A stretch of DNA of 50,500 nucleotides from Rhodobacter sp. (GTDB taxonomy: Bacteria > Pseudomonadota > Alphaproteobacteria > Rhodobacterales > Rhodobacteraceae), in the NCBI GenBank assembly GCA_027487575.1, contig JAIYDJ010000077.1, forward strand, positions 1 through 50,500. Reading direction: 5' to 3'. Positions 35,610 to 48,826 of this stretch are shown here, piece by piece (within the stretch, counting starts at the first letter, position 1; every line of letters starts with the position of its first letter). The notes beneath the pieces were generated by a model, which was not told the DNA's origin, ran no database searches, and was given only the letters and a program-made list of their open reading frames with translations. A program made the position numbers and the translations under genes.

Positions 35610-36931
35610 CGGAAACCCTTCACATCATCGGCGGCGGCATGGCCGGGTCCGAGGCGGCCTGGCAGGCGGCAGAGGCCGGCGTGCCGGTGGTCATCCACGA
35701 AATGCGGCCGGCCGTCGGTACCTTTGCCCACCGGACGGGTCTGCTGGCCGAAATGGTCTGCTCGAATTCGTTCCGGTCCGATGATGACGAACGCAATGCC
35801 GTGGGCCTTCTGCACTGGGAAATGCGCGCCGCGGGCGGGTTGATCATGCAGATGGCACAGGAACACCGCCTTCCTGCAGGCGGCGCCCTGGCGGTGGATC
35901 GCGATCCTTTTGCGCAAAGTGTCACGGACCGGTTGAAGGCGCATCCTTTGATATCTGTGTCGTATGAGGAGGTTACAGAACTTCCCTCTCACGGAAACTG
36001 GATTCTGGCCACAGGCCCGCTGACGTCCGGCGCGCTGGCGGAAAGCCTGCGCGCAGCCACCGGGGCCGAGGCGCTGGCCTTCTTCGATGCGATTGCACCG
36101 ATCGTCTACGCCGACACCGTGGACTTGTCGATTGCCTGGATGCAAAGCCGCTATGACAAGGGCGAGACGGCCGAAGAACAGACCGCCTACATGAACTGCC
36201 CGATGGACCGCGACCAGTACGAGGCGTTCATCGATGCGCTGCTGGCGGCCGAAAAGACCGAATTCCGCGAGGGCGAGACGGCAGGCTATTTCGACGGTTG
36301 CCTGCCGATCGAGGTGATGGCGGAACGTGGCCGCGAGACTCTGCGCTGGGGCCCGATGAAGCCGGTCGGGCTGACCAACCCGCGCGGACCCAAGCCGCAT
36401 GCCGTGGTGCAGTTGCGGCGCGACAACAAGCTTGGCACGCTCTATAACATCGTGGGGTTCCAGACAAAGATGAAGTACGGCGCGCAAGCCGCTGTTCTAA
36501 AAATGATTCCAGGCTTGCAGGATGCCAGCTTTGCCCGGCTGGGCGGCATCCACCGGAATACGTTCCTGAACTCGCCCACCCTCCTGGACAGCCAGATGCG
36601 GCTGAAATCGCATCCGCACATCCGCTGCGCCGGACAGATCACGGGCGTCGAGGGCTATGTCGAATCCGCTGCGATGGGTCTGCTGGCGGGGCGGATGGCA
36701 GCGGCGGAACTCAACGGCGGCCAACTGACACCCCCACCGGCGGAAACCGCAATGGGCGCGCTGATCACCCACATCACCGGCGGGGCCGATGCGCAGACGT
36801 TTCAGCCGATGAACGTCAACTTCGGCCTGTTTCCCCCGATCGATGCCAAGGGCGGGCGCAAGGGGCGCAAGGACCGCTACAAGGCCTATACCGACCGCGC
36901 CAAGCAGGCGTTTTCCGAATGGCTTTCGTAA
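35606..36931 (+). CDS. trmFO: methylenetetrahydrofolate-tRNA (uracil-5-)-methyltransferase TrmFO
   Basis: A 441-residue flavoprotein that makes ribothymidine at tRNA position 54 with methylene-THF as carbon donor. The FAD-binding GxGxxG is in [13 protein letters not shown] at the N-terminus. [19 protein letters not shown] near residue 52 and the family segments [13 protein letters not shown] and [26 protein letters not shown] are present. The start overlaps the previous stop by 4 bases, and its end overlaps gluQRS by 13 bases, so translation is chained from gyrA to gluQRS. Confidence 0.95.
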   Translation: MTETLHIIGGGMAGSEAAWQAAEAGVPVVIHEMRPAVGTFAHRTGLLAEMVCSNSFRSDDDERNAVGLLHWEMRAAGGLIMQMAQEHRLPAGGALAVDRDPFAQSVTDRLKAHPLISVSYEEVTELPSHGNWILATGPLTSGALAESLRAATGAEALAFFDAIAPIVYADTVDLSIAWMQSRYDKGETAEEQTAYMNCPMDRDQYEAFIDALLAAEKTEFREGETAGYFDGCLPIEVMAERGRETLRWGPMKPVGLTNPRGPKPHAVVQLRRDNKLGTLYNIVGFQTKMKYGAQAAVLKMIPGLQDASFARLGGIHRNTFLNSPTLLDSQMRLKSHPHIRCAGQITGVEGYVESAAMGLLAGRMAAAELNGGQLTPPPAETAMGALITHITGGADAQTFQPMNVNFGLFPPIDAKGGRKGRKDRYKAYTDRAKQAFSEWLS

Positions 36932-37764
36932 CGCGGTTCGCGCCCTCGCCCACCGGCCCGCTGCATCTGGGCCACGCCTATTCGGCCATTCTGGCGCATG
37001 ACATGGCGCGCGCGGCGGGCGGGCGGTTTTTGCTGCGGATGGAGGATACCGACCTTGACCGTTGTCTTCCCGTGCACGAGGCGGGCATCGTCGACGATCT
37101 GACGTGGCTGGGCCTGACATGGGATGGACCGATCCACCGGCAGTCCACGCGACTGGCCGCCTACAACGCGCGACTGGAGCCTTTGGTGCAGCGCGGGCTT
37201 CTGTACCCCTGTTCCTGCACACGGTCCGACATCCGCGCGGCCCTTGCGGCACCGCAGGAAGGGGTGCCCCATACCGTCTATCCCGGAACCTGCCGGGGTC
37301 GACCGATGGCCAGCCGACAGCCCTCGGATGCGCTGCGGCTTGATCTTGCGGCGGCGCTGGACTTGATACCCGAGGGGCTGGAGTTTCTGGAAACCGGGCC
37401 CGCTTTTGCCGGGGTGCACCGGATCGTCCGGGCCTCGGCGCTGGAGTCGATCGGGGATGTCGTCCTGTCGCGCAAGGGTGAAGACATCGTGGCCTATTTC
37501 CTTGCCTCTGCCATCGACGATGCCGATCAGGCGATCAGTCACGTGATCAGGGGCGAGGATCTGTTCGCCTTCACGCCGATTCAGGTCATCCTGCTGAATC
37601 TGCTGGAACTTCCCGTCCCGATCTATCACCACCACCTCCTGATCCGCGATGACGCGGGGCGACGGCTAGCCAAACGGGATGATGCGCGGTCACTGTCGCG
37701 TTACCGGGCCGAGGGCTGGACCCCCGACGACATAAGGCGCAGGGTCTTCACGCCACCGGCTTGA
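36919..37764 (+). CDS. gluQRS: glutamyl-Q tRNA(Asp) synthetase
   Basis: A 281-residue truncated glutamyl-tRNA synthetase paralog that glutamylates queuosine in tRNA-Asp. It has the class I HIGH equivalent in [17 protein letters not shown], the zinc ligands in [10 protein letters not shown] and the later YPGTCRG, and the KMSK equivalent [10 protein letters not shown]. It lacks an anticodon-binding domain, as the family requires. It overlaps trmFO by 13 bases and, at its 3' end, the convergent hisI by 17 bases. Confidence 0.92.
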   Translation: MAFVTRFAPSPTGPLHLGHAYSAILAHDMARAAGGRFLLRMEDTDLDRCLPVHEAGIVDDLTWLGLTWDGPIHRQSTRLAAYNARLEPLVQRGLLYPCSCTRSDIRAALAAPQEGVPHTVYPGTCRGRPMASRQPSDALRLDLAAALDLIPEGLEFLETGPAFAGVHRIVRASALESIGDVVLSRKGEDIVAYFLASAIDDADQAISHVIRGEDLFAFTPIQVILLNLLELPVPIYHHHLLIRDDAGRRLAKRDDARSLSRYRAEGWTPDDIRRRVFTPPA

Positions 37765-38107
37765 TCAGTTCGACCTCTTCCCCGTCCCGGATCGCGGTGT
37801 AAAAGCAGGTCATCCGATTGGTATGGCAGGCCGGACCTTCCTGGCGGACCAGCGCCAGCAGACAATCGCGATCACAATCCAGCCGCAGGTCGATCAGCCG
37901 TTGCACATGGCCCGACGTTTCGCCCTTGACCCACAGCGCGGACCGCGACCGCGACCAGTAGGTCATGCGCGCGGTGTCCAGCGTGATCGCAAGCGACCGC
38001 GCGTTCATCCAGGCGAACATCAGCACTTCTCCGCTGCGTTCGTCCTGCGTGATGCAGGGGATCAGGCCCTGCGCGTCATACTTCAGGCTCGCCGGATCAA
38101 AGGTCAC
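37748..38107 (-). CDS. hisI: phosphoribosyl-AMP cyclohydrolase
   Basis: A 119-residue HisI, third step of histidine synthesis. The magnesium/zinc region LDCDRDCLLALVRQ and the zinc ligands in GPACHTNRMTCFY are intact; VLMFAWMNARSL and TYWSRSRSALWVKGETSGH are family segments. No HisE domain is fused, as is usual in alphaproteobacteria. Other his genes are absent from the window. Its 3' end overlaps gluQRS on the other strand. Confidence 0.94.
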   Translation of the reverse strand: MTFDPASLKYDAQGLIPCITQDERSGEVLMFAWMNARSLAITLDTARMTYWSRSRSALWVKGETSGHVQRLIDLRLDCDRDCLLALVRQEGPACHTNRMTCFYTAIRDGEEVELIKPVA

Positions 38108-38169
38108 GCGGGTTCTCCTTGGCGATGCGGGGATCGGGGACTATGTACGGGAAAAGGGCGGAGAAAACC

Positions 38170-38613
38170 ATGGCCGACAGCGACCTCATCACCCTCTATT
38201 CGGACCGTATCCTTGCACTGGCGACCGACATTCCGCATCTGGGGCGGCTACCGGCACCGCAAGGGTCGGCGCGCCGACGCTCTCCGCTGTGCGGGTCGAC
38301 CGTGACGGTGGACCTGGTGATGGAGAACGGGCGTGTCACCGCCTTTGCACAGGACGTCAAGGCCTGTGCGCTGGGTCAGGCTTCGGCCGCTGTGCTGGGG
38401 CAGGCGGTTCTGGGTCTGACGCGGGACGATCTGGTGGCGGCGCGCGACGCGCTGGCTGCGATGCTGGGCAAGGCAGGCCCGGTCCCGCAGGCGCCGTTTG
38501 CCGGATACGAGGTCCTGATCCCCGCGCGCGATTTCAAGAACCGCCACGCGTCGATCCTGCTGCCGCTGGAGGCGGCCTGCGAGGCTGCGGCTCAGGCCGA
38601 AGCCGGGATGTAA
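38170..38613 (+). CDS. NifU/IscU-like iron-sulfur cluster scaffold protein
   Basis: A 147-residue protein of the IscU/NifU N-terminal family. Cysteines that can act as cluster ligands lie in SPLCGSTVTVDL (around residue 41) and VKACALGQASAAVL (around residue 66). The family has a third ligand cysteine; here Cys in LEAACEAAA near residue 138 is the only other candidate. Such Rhodobacteraceae proteins differ from classical IscU and may be a lineage-specific scaffold. GGAG lies before the ATG at 38170. Its stop codon TAA runs straight into a 7-A tract that is the T-run of the terminator of the opposite gene. Confidence 0.82.
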   Translation: MADSDLITLYSDRILALATDIPHLGRLPAPQGSARRRSPLCGSTVTVDLVMENGRVTAFAQDVKACALGQASAAVLGQAVLGLTRDDLVAARDALAAMLGKAGPVPQAPFAGYEVLIPARDFKNRHASILLPLEAACEAAAQAEAGM

Positions 38614-38647
38614 AAAAACCGCCGCGCATCCGGCTGGATGGCGGCGG
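38612..38647 (-). terminator. intrinsic terminator of the small membrane-protein gene (possibly bidirectional)
   Basis: Arms CCGCCGC-G-CATCC (38619-38631) and GGATG-GCGGCGG (38636-38647) pair with one bulged G around GGCT. On the minus strand it is followed by seven T (38618-38612), the classic intrinsic layout. On the plus strand only a weak TCTTTT lies beyond. The T-run overlaps the stop codon of the NifU-like gene. Confidence 0.8.
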
Positions 38648-38750
38648 CAAGTCGCGTATCTTTTCGCGGGCGGCGAGGCGAGGCAGCCTCGGGGTGCATC
38701 CCTTGGGGACAGATGCACGGGGCCCGGTCAGCAAAGACCGCAGGCAGACA

Positions 38751-38873
38751 TCAGGCTGTTCCGGTCACCGACAGACCGGCGAACAGCAATACGAACAGAA
38801 CGGTCACGCCCAGCAGATCCTCCAGCAGCAGATCCTTGCCGCGTGTCAGGATGTCTTTGATTTCTGCGAACAT
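38751..38873 (-). CDS. 40-residue single-pass membrane protein with SOS-type leader
   Basis: A very short gene: MFAEIKDILTRGKDLLLEDL, then a hydrophobic helix (LGVTVLFVLLFAGLSVTG) and TA at the C-terminus. The N-terminal half is an amphipathic charged helix, so it is probably an inner-membrane protein with its N-terminus in the cytoplasm. Support for being real: GGAGG 6 bases before the ATG, a T-run terminator downstream, and an AT-rich promoter region between recG and this gene. That region has a GTTC-N7-GTTC element (38930-38944), the known LexA box form in alphaproteobacteria. SOS-induced short membrane proteins such as SidA (Caulobacter) and TisB (E. coli) inhibit division or depolarise the membrane. 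That role here is inference only. Confidence 0.72.
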   Translation of the reverse strand: MFAEIKDILTRGKDLLLEDLLGVTVLFVLLFAGLSVTGTA

Positions 38874-38901
38874 CTGGGCCTCCGTTTACGTGTTGCCTGA
38901 T

Positions 38902-38945
38902 TGTTCTCATAATCTGAACACGAAGTAAAGAACTTTATGAGAACA
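38902..38945 (-). promoter_or_regulatory. LexA-type SOS box within a perfect 11-base inverted repeat
   Basis: On the minus strand GTTCTCATAAAGTTC (38944 down to 38930) matches the alphaproteobacterial LexA consensus GTTC-N7-GTTC. The outer arms TGTTCTCATAA (38902-38912) and TTATGAGAACA (38935-38945) are perfect inverted repeats 22 bases apart. The element lies 7 bases past the recG stop and about 56 bases before the ATG of the 40-residue gene. Confidence 0.6.
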
Positions 38946-38951
38946 TCGGCA

Positions 38952-43908
<4,957 letters not shown>

Positions 43909-43962
43909 CTGTCCAATCTCCGCGTGAGCCCTTTGTTCGTTAACGACATTGCTGGTCAATGG

Positions 43963-43977
43963 TTAATCGCTGGTTAC
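43963..43977 (-). promoter_or_regulatory. CtrA box upstream of ctrA
   Basis: TTAA (43963-43966), 7 bases, TTAC (43974-43977): one mismatch from TTAA-N7-TTAA. On the minus strand it contains ATTAACCATT. It lies about 55 bases before the ctrA ATG, and another TTAAC is at 43940. Autoregulation is likely. Confidence 0.55.
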
Positions 43978-44006
43978 TCTGAGTGCACGGAGGATAGCGT
44001 AACAAT

Positions 44007-44285
44007 CTAAAGTTGTCTGTATTTCTGTATCGTGGTGACCCGCAGCGCCTTTTCGCCATGGGCCTCGACGGCGCGGCGCCACAAACCGAATTCTTCCTGT
44101 GACAGCGCGTAGCGATCCATCGCCTCGGCTTCGGTCAGCAGACCATACACCACGGCCTTGACGACCACGGCCTTGCGACTGGCGACCCAGCGGCGGGTAT
44201 CGGGGCTGGGCAGGTCGGCGCGGCTCAGGGTGCTGCCATCGGGCAGCGTGACCTGGCGCGGTCCGTCGACGCGTTTGAGATACAT
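44007..44285 (-). CDS. sciP: CtrA inhibitor SciP (DUF1153)
   Basis: A 92-residue helix-turn-helix protein. The family signature MYLKRVDGPRQVTLPDGSTL, then SRADLPSPDTRRWVASRKAVVVKAV and the tail VTTIQKYRQL is nearly full length. In Caulobacter SciP binds CtrA and blocks its activation of promoters in early G1. Its gene lies 98 bases upstream of ctrA on the same strand. I chose the ATG at 44285, which follows GAGGGA, rather than the in-frame ATG at 44309. Confidence 0.93.
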   Translation of the reverse strand: MYLKRVDGPRQVTLPDGSTLSRADLPSPDTRRWVASRKAVVVKAVVYGLLTEAEAMDRYALSQEEFGLWRRAVEAHGEKALRVTTIQKYRQL

Positions 44286-44351
44286 GGGCGGTCCCTCGTT
44301 CCTGCGCATGACGTTGGCAGATCGTCCTTAAGCATTGCTGAAATGCAGGGG

Positions 44352-44379
44352 TTGAGAGTGCATAGCATTTTCCTATATT
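44352..44379 (+). promoter_or_regulatory. sigma-70 promoter of mnmA
   Basis: TTGAGA (44352-44357), a 16-base spacer and TATATT (44374-44379) lie 27 bases before the mnmA ATG. Both boxes are close to consensus for a housekeeping promoter. Confidence 0.6.
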
Positions 44380-44406
44380 CCCGCCGGATCAAGCCATGGG
44401 GTAACG

Positions 44407-45540
44407 ATGCTCGATCATCCGCTGAACTCGCTGGGCCTGGCCAAGGCCCCCGCCGATACGCGCGTGGTCGTCGCGATGTCGGGCGGTGTCGATTCGTCGG
44501 TGGTGGCCGCCATGCTGGCCGAAGAGGGTTACGATGTGGTAGGGGTGACCCTGCAGCTTTATGACCATGGTGCGGCATTGGCGAAAAAGGGCGCGTGCTG
44601 CGCGGGCCGCGACATCCACGATGCCCGCCGGGTGGCCGAAACCATGGGCTTCCCGCATTACGTGCTGGATTATGAAAACACCTTCCGCGCAGCGGTGATC
44701 GAAGATTTCGCCGACGCCTATCTGGCCGGCGCGACGCCGGTGCCCTGCATCCGCTGCAACGAACGGGTCAAGTTCAAGGATCTGCTGGCCACCGCGCGCG
44801 ACCTGAACGCAGATTGCATGGCGACGGGGCATTACATCCAGCGCAAGCTGGGCCGCGCGCCGGAAATGCATCAGGCGAGCGACGCCGCGCGCGACCAAAG
44901 CTATTTCCTGTTCTCGACCACCCGGGATCAACTGGATTACCTGCGCTTTCCGCTGGGCCATCTGGCGTCGAAGGCGGAAACCCGGGCGCTGGCCGCGCGC
45001 TATGGGCTGGCGGTGGCCGACAAGCCGGACAGTCAGGACATCTGCTTTGTGCCGAATGGCAACTATGCCGCCGTCATCGAAAAACTGCGGCCCGGTGCCG
45101 CGGAACCCGGGGAGATCGTGGACCTGGATGGCGCGGTTCTGGGCCAGCACCGCGGCGTCATCCACTACACCATCGGCCAGCGCAAAGGCCTGGGGCTCGG
45201 CGGATTGGGCGATCCACTGTACGTCGTGAAGCTGGACGCCGAAGCGCGGCGGGTGATCGTGGGGCCGAAGGCTGCCCTGTCCACCCGCACGATCCCGCTG
45301 CGCGAAATCAACTGGTTGGGCGATGATCCCTTTGACAGCCGCGCGGAATGGCACCTGTCGGTCAAGGTCCGCTCCACCCGTCCGCCGCGCCCGGCCGTCG
45401 TGCGTCCGCTGTCGTCGACGGAAGCCACGGTTGAATTGCTCGATCCGGAAGACGGCGTGTCGGCCGGGCAGGCCTGCGTGTTCTATGCCCCCGAAGGCAG
45501 CCGGGTCTACGGTGGGGGATGGATCTGGCGCGGGCGGTGA
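44407..45540 (+). CDS. mnmA: tRNA-specific 2-thiouridylase MnmA
   Basis: A 377-residue PP-loop ATPase that thiolates U34 of Lys, Glu and Gln tRNAs. The PP-loop is in [18 protein letters not shown] (around residue 25). The catalytic pair of cysteines lies in [14 protein letters not shown] (around residue 118) and [13 protein letters not shown] (around residue 213). [16 protein letters not shown] is the family's central signature. It faces lpxB across a shared palindromic repeat that probably terminates both. Confidence 0.95.
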   Translation: MLDHPLNSLGLAKAPADTRVVVAMSGGVDSSVVAAMLAEEGYDVVGVTLQLYDHGAALAKKGACCAGRDIHDARRVAETMGFPHYVLDYENTFRAAVIEDFADAYLAGATPVPCIRCNERVKFKDLLATARDLNADCMATGHYIQRKLGRAPEMHQASDAARDQSYFLFSTTRDQLDYLRFPLGHLASKAETRALAARYGLAVADKPDSQDICFVPNGNYAAVIEKLRPGAAEPGEIVDLDGAVLGQHRGVIHYTIGQRKGLGLGGLGDPLYVVKLDAEARRVIVGPKAALSTRTIPLREINWLGDDPFDSRAEWHLSVKVRSTRPPRPAVVRPLSSTEATVELLDPEDGVSAGQACVFYAPEGSRVYGGGWIWRGR

Positions 45541-45543
45541 CGG

Positions 45544-45583
45544 CGTCCTGTAGGATGGGCAGTATCGCCCATCCTACAGGACG
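45544..45583. terminator. palindromic GTAGGATGGGC repeat, copy B, as bidirectional terminator
   Basis: Arms CGTCCTGTAGGATGGGC (45544-45560) and GCCCATCCTACAGGACG (45567-45583) form a perfect 17-base-pair stem around AGTATC. It starts 3 bases after the mnmA stop. The lpxB stop codon (45574-45576, minus strand) lies inside the right arm. Its core is the same as copy A at 25444-25471. Confidence 0.8.
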
Positions 45584-46689
45584 GAAAGCACGGACCGCGC
45601 CGCCCTGACCCCCGGTGGCTCGTCGCCCCAGCCCAACCGCTCCATCGTGGTCCACATCGCCGGTTCCTGCACCGATCCGTCTTCAAGCAGAGCCAGCAGC
45701 GCAGGCGCGATCAGGTCGGCCCGGCACCGTTCTCCGATGAATTCGGGCACCACGCGGGTTTCCGAAACCAGATTGACCAGCGTTACCGTGTCGATCAGTG
45801 CAGCCCGCCGCATCAGCCACAGCGTGACGGGGTGCATGTCATAGGCGATCACCATCGGCACCCGGTTGGCCGCCAGTTCCAGCGAGACGGTTCCCGAAGC
45901 CGCCAGCGCCACGTCGGCGGCGGCAAAGGCCCCGCGCTTGTCGGTCGGGTCCTCGACGATCTGCGGCGCAATGGGCCAGTCGGCGGTCAGGTCGCGCACC
46001 AGCCCTGCCACCCCGCGCACGGTCGGCAAGACCACCCGCGCGGCAGGATGCACCCCCCTGACCCGATCCAGAACCTGCCCGATCACCGGCGCGAGACGCG
46101 CGACCTCGCCCCGACGCGAGCCCGGCAGGGCCAGGATCAGCGGCCCGTCCCCGTCGAAGGCCGCCCGTTCCGCCGGCGTGGCCAGCGCTTCGGCCACCAC
46201 AGGATGCCCGACGAAATCGCAGCTCATCCCCGCCGCCTGCATCAACGGCGGTTCGAACGGCAGCAGCGCCAGCACATGGTCGATCACTTGCGCCATCTTT
46301 GCCGCGCGCCCCGGCCGCCACGCCCAGACCGAGGGCGCGACATAGTGGATGGTGCGCAGCCCCGGCCGCGCCGCCTTGACGATCCGCGCCACCCGCAGGC
46401 AGAAATCGGGACTGTCGATGGTGATCAGCGCGGCGGGCTGTAAGTCCAGTACCGCCGCGGCGCATTCCGCGATCCGGCGTTTCAGCGCGAAATACTTCGG
46501 CAGCACCTCGGCGATACCCATGACCGACAGCTCTTCCATCGGAAACCGGCTGGTCAGACCCTGCGCCGCCATCAACGGCCCGCCGACCCCGTGAAAGGCC
46601 ACCTGCGGCACAAGGCCCCGCAACCCGGCCATCAGGGCCGCGCCCAGCCGATCACCGGACGGCTCTCCGGCGATCAGGAACAGGTTCAT
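45574..46689 (-). CDS. lpxB: lipid A disaccharide synthase LpxB
   Basis: A 371-residue GT-B glycosyltransferase (GT19). The N-terminus FLIAGEPSGDRLGAALM, the middle ITIDSPDFCLRVAR and IHYVAPSVWAWRPGRAAKM, and ALPGSRRGEVARLAPVI are diagnostic. It joins UDP-diacylglucosamine and lipid X at the inner membrane. The ATG at 46689 is 13 bases after the lpxI stop. The final codons and stop lie within the palindromic repeat at 45544-45583, so the repeat supplies the C-terminal residues. Confidence 0.95.
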   Translation of the reverse strand: MNLFLIAGEPSGDRLGAALMAGLRGLVPQVAFHGVGGPLMAAQGLTSRFPMEELSVMGIAEVLPKYFALKRRIAECAAAVLDLQPAALITIDSPDFCLRVARIVKAARPGLRTIHYVAPSVWAWRPGRAAKMAQVIDHVLALLPFEPPLMQAAGMSCDFVGHPVVAEALATPAERAAFDGDGPLILALPGSRRGEVARLAPVIGQVLDRVRGVHPAARVVLPTVRGVAGLVRDLTADWPIAPQIVEDPTDKRGAFAAADVALAASGTVSLELAANRVPMVIAYDMHPVTLWLMRRAALIDTVTLVNLVSETRVVPEFIGERCRADLIAPALLALLEDGSVQEPAMWTTMERLGWGDEPPGVRAARSVLSVL

Positions 46690-46702
46690 GGGCCACCTTG
46701 CA

Positions 46703-47494
46703 TCATGGAACAGCCCAGATCGCCAGCCTCGCCGCGTCGGCCAGGGCCACCACCTCGGCCCGGTGCAGGACCACCACCTGCCCGGCCTGCAGGCATATCC
46801 CCGACAGCCCCGCCGCGATCGCCCCACGCAGGGTTGCAGGCCCGATGGTCGGCAGGTCGACGCGCAAATCCTGCCCTGTCTTGGCGCGCTTGACGAAGAC
46901 CCCACCCTGCCCCGACCGGCGCGCCGCAACATCGGCCAGCAGCGCATCGGTGCCGAAGATCACCTCGACCCCCAGACAAAGGCCCTTCGCCACCACGCAG
47001 CCCTGCCCGACATCGACAGGGGCCAACGCCTCGAGAATCGCCGCACCGCGCGCCGCATCCGTCAGGTCTTGTGGCGAAGGCGCCACCGCCCCCAGCCCCC
47101 CCACCGCCGCCAGCATGCCCGGTGCAATCCCGGCCAGACCGACGACTTCCAGCCCGGCCTCTTCAAACAGCGCGATCACCGCGCGCAGGGTCGCATCGTC
47201 CCCCTGCGCCTTCGCGGCCAGAAGATGCGGCACCGCCTGCGCGGTGACCGGATCGAACAGCGCCGGGTCCAATCGCGGCCGTGTCACCGCCCCGGCGAAC
47301 ACCACCCGGTCGATGCCGTCATCGGTCAACTGGCGCAGGAACGGGAACAGCCGTTCGATCCGGAACACCCGGTCCACCTCCACCCCGGTCGGCACGAATC
47401 CATCCAGCGCGCAGACCAGCGGGCGCGCGGGCAAGGCCTCTGCCAGCACGCCGGGAAGATCGCCCGCCCCCGCAATGATCGCAAGGCCGGTCAT
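46703..47494 (-). CDS. lpxI: UDP-2,3-diacylglucosamine diphosphatase LpxI
   Basis: A 263-residue protein of the LpxI (formerly DUF1009) family, which replaces LpxH in alphaproteobacteria. Typical parts are LAIIAGAGDLPGVLAEAL at the start, GAVTRPRL, GCVVAKGLCLGVEVIFGTDAL in the middle and KTGQDLRVDLPTIGPATL near the catalytic region. It releases UMP to form lipid X, the substrate of LpxB encoded next. The start overlaps the lpxA stop in ATGA. Confidence 0.93.
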   Translation of the reverse strand: MTGLAIIAGAGDLPGVLAEALPARPLVCALDGFVPTGVEVDRVFRIERLFPFLRQLTDDGIDRVVFAGAVTRPRLDPALFDPVTAQAVPHLLAAKAQGDDATLRAVIALFEEAGLEVVGLAGIAPGMLAAVGGLGAVAPSPQDLTDAARGAAILEALAPVDVGQGCVVAKGLCLGVEVIFGTDALLADVAARRSGQGGVFVKRAKTGQDLRVDLPTIGPATLRGAIAAGLSGICLQAGQVVVLHRAEVVALADAARLAIWAVP

Positions 47495-48273
47495 TTCGGT
47501 GTCAGAAACGAACGGTCGGTCGCGGACAGGATGAAATCGGTCATCTCGCGCACATGCGGGCTGTCAGTTTCCTCGGCCAACCGCCGGGCGCGGTCCAGAA
47601 ACGACCCCTCGCCCTGCGCCAGCATCTGATACGCGGCCCGGAGCGCGGTGATCTCGGCCCGGCTGATCCCGCGCCGTTTCAGCCCCACCAGATTGAGCCC
47701 GTCCAGAACCCCGCGCGGCCCCTGCACCAACCCGTGCGGCAGCACGTCGTTGGTCACCATCGTGACCGCCCCGATGATCGCCCCCTGCCCGACGCGCACC
47801 CATTGATGCACCCCCGACAACCCGCCGATGATCACGTCGTCGCCGATCTGGCAGTGCCCGGCGATCGCCACCTGATTGGCAAGGATCACCCGGTTGCCAA
47901 GGCTCGCGTCATGGCCGACATGCGCGCCCGTCATCAAAAGACAATCGTCGCCCACCCGCGTCACGCCGCCGCCGCCTTCGGTTCCGGTGTTCAGGGTGGC
48001 GCATTCGCGGATTCGGCACCGGGCACCGACGATCAGGCGTGTCCGTTCGCCGCGATATTTCAGGTCCTGCGGAATTTCGCCGACGCAGGCAAAGGGAAAG
48101 ATCTCGGTCTGCGCGCCGATTTCGGTCCAGCCGGTCACCACGGCGTGCGATTTGACAACCACGCCCGTTCCCAGCGTCACCTCGGGGCCGATCACGGCGA
48201 AGGGCCCGATGGACACACCCTCACCGATCACGGCACCCGGTTCGATCACCGCGCTTGGGTGGATGCCGGACAT
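47491..48273 (-). CDS. lpxA: UDP-N-acetylglucosamine acyltransferase LpxA
   Basis: A 260-residue left-handed beta-helix acyltransferase, first step of lipid A synthesis. Hexapeptide repeats cover about residues 4-185 (for example IHPSAVIEPGAVIGEGVSIG). The catalytic His is in LLMTGAHVGHDASLGN (around residue 121), and NLVGLKRRGIS marks the start of the helical C-terminal domain. It begins 4 bases after fabZ and overlaps lpxI by 4. Confidence 0.96.
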   Translation of the reverse strand: MSGIHPSAVIEPGAVIGEGVSIGPFAVIGPEVTLGTGVVVKSHAVVTGWTEIGAQTEIFPFACVGEIPQDLKYRGERTRLIVGARCRIRECATLNTGTEGGGGVTRVGDDCLLMTGAHVGHDASLGNRVILANQVAIAGHCQIGDDVIIGGLSGVHQWVRVGQGAIIGAVTMVTNDVLPHGLVQGPRGVLDGLNLVGLKRRGISRAEITALRAAYQMLAQGEGSFLDRARRLAEETDSPHVREMTDFILSATDRSFLTPK

Positions 48274-48277
48274 TGCC

Positions 48278-48745
48278 TCAGGCCTTCGGCACGTCGAACA
48301 TGGCCATGAACGTGGCCTCGCAGGCCAACTCGTCGCCCACCATCGCGCGACCCTCGAACTTCCAGACACGTCCGCCGCCGCGCAGGGCGGTCACATGCAG
48401 TTCAAGCACATCGCCCGGAATGACCTTGCGGCGGAACTTCACGCCATCGACGCCCATGAAGAACACGGTCGCGTTCTTGTCGACAAGGTCCATCGACAGA
48501 CCGACCAGAATCCCGCTGGTCTGTGCCATCGCCTCGATGATCATCACACCGGGAAAGATCGGCATTCCGGGGAAGTGGCCCTGAAACTGCGGTTCGTTGT
48601 AGGTGACGTTCTTGATGCCGACACAAGATTTCGGCACGACAATGTCGCGCACCTTGTCGATCAGCAGAAACGGATAGCGATGCGGGATGATCCGCTGAAT
48701 AAGGTCAAGATCGGCGACTGTCGGCGCTGCATGCTGGTCTTTCAT
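48278..48745 (-). CDS. fabZ: 3-hydroxyacyl-ACP dehydratase FabZ
   Basis: A 155-residue hot-dog-fold dehydratase of fatty acid synthesis. The catalytic His is in [15 protein letters not shown] and the catalytic Glu in [25 protein letters not shown] is the family N-terminus. GGGAGGACC precedes the ATG at 48745. It shares hydroxyacyl-ACP substrates with LpxA encoded directly downstream, which balances phospholipid and lipid A synthesis. Confidence 0.96.
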   Translation of the reverse strand: MKDQHAAPTVADLDLIQRIIPHRYPFLLIDKVRDIVVPKSCVGIKNVTYNEPQFQGHFPGMPIFPGVMIIEAMAQTSGILVGLSMDLVDKNATVFFMGVDGVKFRRKVIPGDVLELHVTALRGGGRVWKFEGRAMVGDELACEATFMAMFDVPKA

Positions 48746-48826
48746 CGGTCCTCCCGTCTCGCTGCCCTGCACGGGGCCTTCCGTCCTGACTAACAAGTCG
48801 AACGCATCCCGACAAGGTTGCACGGA

